In this document: positions 58,852-64,000 of the stretch, in pieces | How positions within the stretch are numbered: position 1 is the first letter of the stretch | Layout: every line of letters begins with the position of its first letter | DNA from: Hordeum vulgare subsp. vulgare | Taxonomy: Eukaryota > Streptophyta > Magnoliopsida > Poales > Poaceae | Direction: 5' to 3' | DNA length: 64,000 nt | Assembly: GCF_904849725.1 (NCBI RefSeq) | Contig: NC_058523.1 | Location: forward strand, 169,552,689 to 169,616,688 | Position numbers and translations under genes: made by a program | The notes under the pieces: model-generated | The model's database searches: none | What the model saw: only the letters and a program-made list of their open reading frames with translations | Told to the model about the DNA's origin: nothing

Positions 58852-61800
58852 TGTCACGACCCATCATCGCAAGTCATACACACAATTCTTACAAACCAGC
58901 GGAAGAGTAAAGCTGTCTGAGTACAGACAGAAGGAAAGACAAAGGCACATGGCCTGACTATCTACAGACCCACCCTAGGGCCAGATCGTAGCTGGGATAC
59001 CAGCTACTCGTCGTCGTCAATGTCTAGATAGAACCCTCCAATAGGGTCATTAACAACCTCTGCAACAATTATTAAGCAAACATGAGTACAAAAGTACTCA
59101 GCAACACTTTAGGATAAGCTATCTACTCATGCAATGTATCAATAAGGAATTGTGGGGTTTCATGCGGAAAGCCAGCATTTGACTCGTGGCTAGACAACTT
59201 GCATTATTAAATAATTTTGACAACTTGATTTCTCGCACACGAGTCCACTAACAGCACAATAATACTCCATCGTGGAATCATTCCGTCTCCATACGGAAAT
59301 GCCGTCCACGACACTCACGCTTATCTTGACAATTTTATGAGTAGCCATTAAAGTTATCTATGAACAACATATGCTTCCAAGTAGTCCATATCCGCGGACG
59401 CGGCTATTCGAATAGATCATAACCCTGCAGGGGTGTACTTCTTCACACACGCTCTCGCCACTTCTCGCCATGTGCACGTCGTGCACCTCGGCAACCTTCA
59501 AGCGGAAGCCCAGCGAGGGAGTCGGCCACGATTGTTAACCACGCTAATACTTAGTCCAGGTCTATCGCCTATATGAGGGTAACCCGCACGGAAGTCCGGC
59601 CGAGGTTTCCGCCACGGCCCCAAACGATGTGCGCAGGGTTCCCAAGCCCACCATCCGAGTGCCACTTGGTACACCGTGCCACTGCCTACCGCATCACAGC
59701 CCACCTCTCAGGTCAGCGCTATGCACGGCCTCCAGCATGACTATAAACACCAGAAACTACTTGCAACTCCTGGACTGAGTACTAAGCGGTTAATAAGCCG
59801 AGCGGGGTCATATTTCAGGGCCCAACGTGTGGTAGTATCTCGTCCTGGATTACATACACGGAACTCGGTTCCTAAGGACGGTTCCAATGAAACAACCCGC
59901 CATGTACTCCTACATAGCCTTTCACCGGTGCCTTTACCAAATCAGGTTTAACACACAACCTTTACTTACTGAACGCATTCTCACAATTCTGTCCATCACC
60001 CAAATGACAGACCATACATAACTCTAAGCATAGCATGCATAGGAGGATAAGGCACATCATGGCTGAAGCATCTACCAGGTATGCTAGGTTGCAAGGTTCA
60101 GCAATTTACTGTGACAAAGACAGGTCATGCAAAGGAAGTGGGTTCAACAAACGTGGCAAAAACATTTGAAGCATTTGATCCTAATGCAATAAGTAAGTGT
60201 AGGAGCGAGTACATGGGATTTATCGGGATGATCAAAATGGTTGCTTGCCTTGTTGCTCAGCAGAGGGACAATATCCGTCAGTCGGATATTTGGTGGAATC
60301 CGGAGGAGCGGAGCCTATCGATAGAAATGACATCAATCAATATCAATCATATGCAACAAGATGATGCATGAGCATGGCATGAAGATGAAAGGTGGTAGGC
60401 TAATGTAGCTACCATTTATTAAGTTGAAGTTGATTTGAATATGGATTCAAATATCACTTCAAACCAGGTATTTTCGAATACCCTTTTAATTGATTCGACC
60501 TGATGCTCAGGTCATCTTGTTTTAACATGCATGGAAATGATATGTTGAGTTGCTGGTTGTGATTTAGCATTGTTTGGTCATGGCATTTGAAGTGGAATTC
60601 AAATGAATTTCAAATTCCAACTCCAAAGCATTTATCAAATTTAACCTATTCAACATTTTGCATGTTTGGTGAAGTTAACATTTTCAAACATGTTTGAAAA
60701 TGACATATTCAGATTCCTTGGATTTTTCTGATCATTTTTCATATATTATTTGTCCAATTTGGAGTTATATTCAAACCTTTATGAATTTCCAAAGTTTTGA
60801 ACTTATTCTGGAATTATTTTTAAACAGAAAAAGCTTTATTGCATCACCATGACATCAACATGTCAAACTGGCCGTTGAAAGTCAAACCTAACCAGTGGGA
60901 CCCACTCGTGAGTGATTGAGGCCAGTTTTTAGTTTAAATTTAAGTTAATTAGTTAACTAGCAGGGTAGGACCCACCTGTTACTGACTACTTAGGTTAATT
61001 TAATTAAGTTAATTTCATTTTTATTATAACTAATTAACCAGAGGCTGGCCCACCTGTCATAGACTCAGGGGGGTCAGATCCACCGGCGGCGAGGTCGTCC
61101 TCGCCGATGGTGAGCCTCCGGCGACCACCAGAACGGCGGAGGGGCTCGAAAATCTCATTCCGACGACCATTTGCACGGCAGAGGGCACCAGACTGACCAG
61201 CGTTCACCCGCCGTTCCATTTATGCATAGAACCGGGGCTGATCTGGCCGGAGATGACGTCGGCGATGAGCTTGGCGGCGGCCGAAGCTCGGGCGTCATCG
61301 GGGTCATTGAAACAGGGGGCTTCACGCGCGGGGCTAGGCTCCTACGACATCTACACAACGCTCTGAAGCCACTGGTGGCCTCAGATGGACGAGACGTTCA
61401 CCTGAGGGCTACCGGCGACGAGCTCCCGCGGCGGATCTCGTTGGGCTCTGGTGAAATCTGGGCTAGAGGAAGAGATCGAAGGGGGAAACTTGGGGGAAAT
61501 CTTGCTAGGCTCACGGGGAGTGCAGTGGTAGCGCTAGCTTGCTCGGGGACGACCTGTAGAGAGAGAACGCCGGCGGCGAGCATCGGTGACCCGAGGAAGA
61601 AGACGACCGCGTCTTGTCGATTCACTGCATCCTGGCGTCGGGCTCGTAGCTTGGGAGCTTCAGGGAGCTGCGGCAGATCTTTTGCACGGCTCAGAAGGAG
61701 GAGAGGTGGGCTAGAACGACGGCGAGCTCGATCTCGGGCTCGGTTCTAATGGCGGCAGAGAAGGATGAGGCGGAGGGGGCGAATGAGGAGAGGGGCGAGC

Positions 61801-62449
61801 ATGGAGAGGCTACGGGGAGGTTATCCCTTCGCGTGCCAGCACGAAGCGGCGGCCAGGCAGGCGCACAGGTGCGTGGCCACGTCGGAGTACGCGGCGGCCA
61901 CCTCCTGCTGCCCACTGGCGAGGAGGAAGACGACAGAGAGAGAGCTGGGCTGGGCCAGGTGAGCGACAGGTAAGCTTTTCCATTTTTTCGATTTTGTTTT
62001 CTGTTTTGAAGCTGAATTGTTCTGTTATTTATTTTGGCTCCAAACTTAGTTCAAAAATTATTTTGAACACACTGAAATATTAGTTGGAATATTTCCAACC
62101 ATAACTGAAGTTTTCAACATTTTTGAAAACTTGAAAGTTTTTGAATTCAAATTTAAACCTGAATTCAGTGGCTTTTTGAATTTTAATAAAATGCCAAATG
62201 TGTTTTGAAAATAGTTTTCTTCCCTGATAATTTGTCTTCAAGAATTATCAGAAAGTTGAACTTTTCTTGAGGCCACTTTGGGTTCATTGATTTTAACAAG
62301 TTTTGAATTTCCTTGAATTTTGAGAAGTGGCTAGGGTTTTTGGGGTTTTGTTTCACCACTTGCTTTGAATTTGTTTCAAGTTCTTGAATGCAATGAATGT
62401 AAACATGAGCACAATGCTAAAACCTAGTTAGGGATCCAGGGATGTGACA
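58852..62449 (-). repeat. 3' LTR of the second chromovirus
   Basis: 3598 bp. Minus strand from TGTCACATCCCTGGATCC (62449) to GGGTCGTGACA (58852). The GC-rich part 61060-61980 gives long chance frames on both strands (for example 61171-61749), and 59460-59950 also gives chance frames. The rest is non-coding. Flank agggg at 58847-58851; the partner is outside the window. Confidence 0.8.
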
Positions 62450-63934
62450 ACTCACCCCCACTCAAAAGAATCTCGTCCCGAGATTTAGAACTCGTGGGGA
62501 ATAACGCGGGATACTCAAGTCGGAGACGATCCTCTCTTTCCCATGTTGCCTCCTTTTCAGAATGATTTGACCATTGAAATTTAAGAAACTTGAGGTTTCG
62601 ACGTCGAGTGGTATGCTCAGCTTGATCAAGAATACGCAGAGGATATTCTCGGTATGAAAGATTATCTTGGAGATCAAGCGTTTCGTGGTCCACTTCATGG
62701 ATAGGATCCGAAAAGCAACGCCTGAGTTGCGAGACGTGGAAGACATCATGAACCTTGGAAATATGTGGAGGAAGTTCCAACTGGTAGGCAACTTCTCCTC
62801 ATTTGGCAAGAATGCGAAAAGGACCAATGTAACGAGGAGCCAACTTTCCCTTGATACCGAATCGATGGGTACCCTTCGAAGGTGTAAACCGGAGGTAAGC
62901 CTTCTCGTCAACTTCAAAGGTCACAGCCTTGTGATGATGATCATATTGGCTCTTTTGACGAGACTGGGCTGTTTTCAACTTTTCACGAATAATGCGAACC
63001 TACTCTTCTGCATCCTGGATCATATCCGGGCCAAAGAGTTGCCTCTCTCCGGTTTCTAACCAATTAAGAGGTGTTCGACATCTTCGTCCATAGAGAACTT
63101 CAAAAGGAGCTTTGCCCAAACATGATTCCTAACTATTGTTATAAGCAAATTCGGCGAATGGAAGGCACTTCTCCCGATTCATACCGAACGATATAACACA
63201 AGCTCAGAGCATATCTTCTAGGACTTGATTCACTCTTTCTACTTGATCACTTGATTGAGGATGGGAAGCAGTGCTAAAAGATAAGTGAGTCCCCATAGCA
63301 TTCTGAAAACTTTCCCAGAAGTGAGAAGTAAAGATACTCCCATGGTCTGAGTTAATCTCCAGGGGAACACCATGAAGAGACACTATTCGAGAGATATATA
63401 ACTCTGCTAGCTGGCTAGCTGTTATACTCTCACGAACTGGAAGAAAATGAGCTACTTTGGAAAGACGGTCAATGACCACAAAGATAGCATTATTTCCTTT
63501 CTTGGTCTTGGGAAATCCGGTAATGAAATCCATACTGACTTTATCCCATTTCCATTCAGAAATAGCTAAAGGTTGAAGGGTGACAACAGGCCTTTGATGT
63601 TCTGCCTTAATCGACGACAAACGTCGCAGTTAGCAACAAACTCAGCAATTTCTCTCTTCATCCTAGTCCACCAAAACCTCTGGTGTAGGTCCTGATACAT
63701 CTTAGTACTACAAGGATGAATGGTGAGAGGAGAATCATGAGCTTCCTTAAGGATTAACTGCCTTAGATGTGGATTCTTAGGAACCACTAGACGATTCTGG
63801 AAGAACACAACACCTTGATCATTCATGGAGAATTCATTAGCTTTTCCGCTAATAATATTCTCCTTGATCCGTGATATACCCTTATCACGCTTCTGGCCAG
63901 CTATAATTTGATCCTGAAGAGTAGGCTTCGCCAC
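62424..63934 (-). pseudogene. pol C-terminal part: integrase and chromodomain
   Basis: Frame 63934-63566 has the HHCC zinc-binding part (EAHDSPLTIHPCSTKMY, FVANCDVCRR). A frameshift leads to 63620-63204 with the integrase core (MDFITGFPKTKKGNNAIF, INSDHGSIFTS, DQVERVNQVLEDML), so all three catalytic residues are present. Broken frames 63203-62780 hold the GPY/F-like end (KGKLAPRYIGPF). Frame 62780-62424 has VHDVFHVSQLRRCF and then a chromodomain (LKFLKFQWSNHSEKEATWERE). The stop lies at 62424, inside the LTR. Integrase inserts cDNA; the chromodomain would guide it to chromatin marks. Confidence 0.88.
62450..62463 (-). other. Polypurine tract of the second chromovirus
   Basis: Minus strand 'gagtgggggtgagt' directly before the LTR start at 62449. 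It is also part of the pol reading frame (SGGELSHPW). Confidence 0.65.
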
Positions 63935-63974
63935 TAGGGTAGAAAGGAATCCTTGAGGAACAATATGGAGATTT

Positions 63975-64000
63975 TGTTGGAAATATGCCCTAGAGGCAAT
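63975..64000 (+). repeat. Start of a BARE-1/Angela-type LTR
   Basis: TGTTGGAAATATGCCCTAGA begins at 63975, the well-known start of BARE-1/Angela/WIS LTRs. It interrupts the pol region of the second chromovirus. Only 26 bases are in the window. Confidence 0.8.

Larger units (their letters stand above)
58852..64000 (-). mobile_element. Second Gypsy chromovirus, 3' part
   Basis: On the minus strand: integrase (63934 down), linker, chromodomain, polypurine tract (62463-62450) and 3' LTR (62449-58852). It is entered at 63975 by a BARE-type LTR. The remainder is outside the window. Different LTR from the element at 23358, but the same clade by domain order. Confidence 0.85.

Noticed and set aside
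61171..61749. 192-aa plus-strand ORF that could be a host gene
   Set aside because: GC-rich part of a 3' LTR; overlapping open frames on the other strand and low-complexity Arg/Gly composition; no domain.

Overview
The window is a gene-free block of nested transposable elements from a large grass genome. The mix points to a Triticeae species (wheat, Aegilops, barley or rye): a BARE-1/Angela-type LTR, Gypsy LTRs starting TGATACGTCTCC with a tRNA-Asp primer site, Maximus/SIRE-type Copia, En/Spm CACTA and a Stowaway MITE. I found no convincing host gene, rRNA, functional tRNA or CRISPR array. Family names come from remembered sequence features, not from a search.

Layout. 1-4321 (-): 5' part of a Gypsy element that keeps only gag/protease remnants. 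4322-20393: copy A of a duplicated block made of a Copia integrase fragment, a CACTA element and the 3' end of a minus-strand Maximus-like Copia carrying a solo LTR; a non-autonomous Gypsy element (8119-16206, TSD AGGAA) sits inside it. 20394-20736: end of a DNA transposon at the junction. 20737-42421: copy B of the same block, split by a Stowaway MITE (21632-21755) and a solo Gypsy LTR (21763-35009, TSD CTACC). That LTR is itself split by a structurally complete chromovirus-type Gypsy element (23358-34938, TSD ACTGT) with 3.0-kb LTRs. 42422-57256: the Maximus-like element continues on the minus strand (extra ORF region, then pol), broken by a 5.3-kb LTR-like block (43402-48747) and two solo LTRs (53171-54759, 55033-56544). 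57257-58851: BARE/Angela LTR fragment and an unassigned piece. 58852-63974 (-): 3' LTR and pol end of a second chromovirus, entered at 63975 by a BARE-type LTR.

How the parts relate. Copies A and B share the same nested junctions (CACTA into Copia, Maximus into CACTA, solo LTR into Maximus), so they descend from a tandem duplication of about 8.3 kb that postdates those insertions and predates the insertions private to each copy. Nearly every reading frame is broken. The chromovirus at 23358 is the best preserved, but has five in-frame stops, several frameshifts and a changed integrase catalytic residue. The most interesting signals are the tandem duplication, repeated tRNA-Asp primer-site modules at and inside LTR ends, a promoter-like site ahead of the extra ORF of the Maximus-like element, an extra ORF ahead of gag in the chromovirus, and repeated polypurine-tract-like modules in the non-autonomous Gypsy elements.
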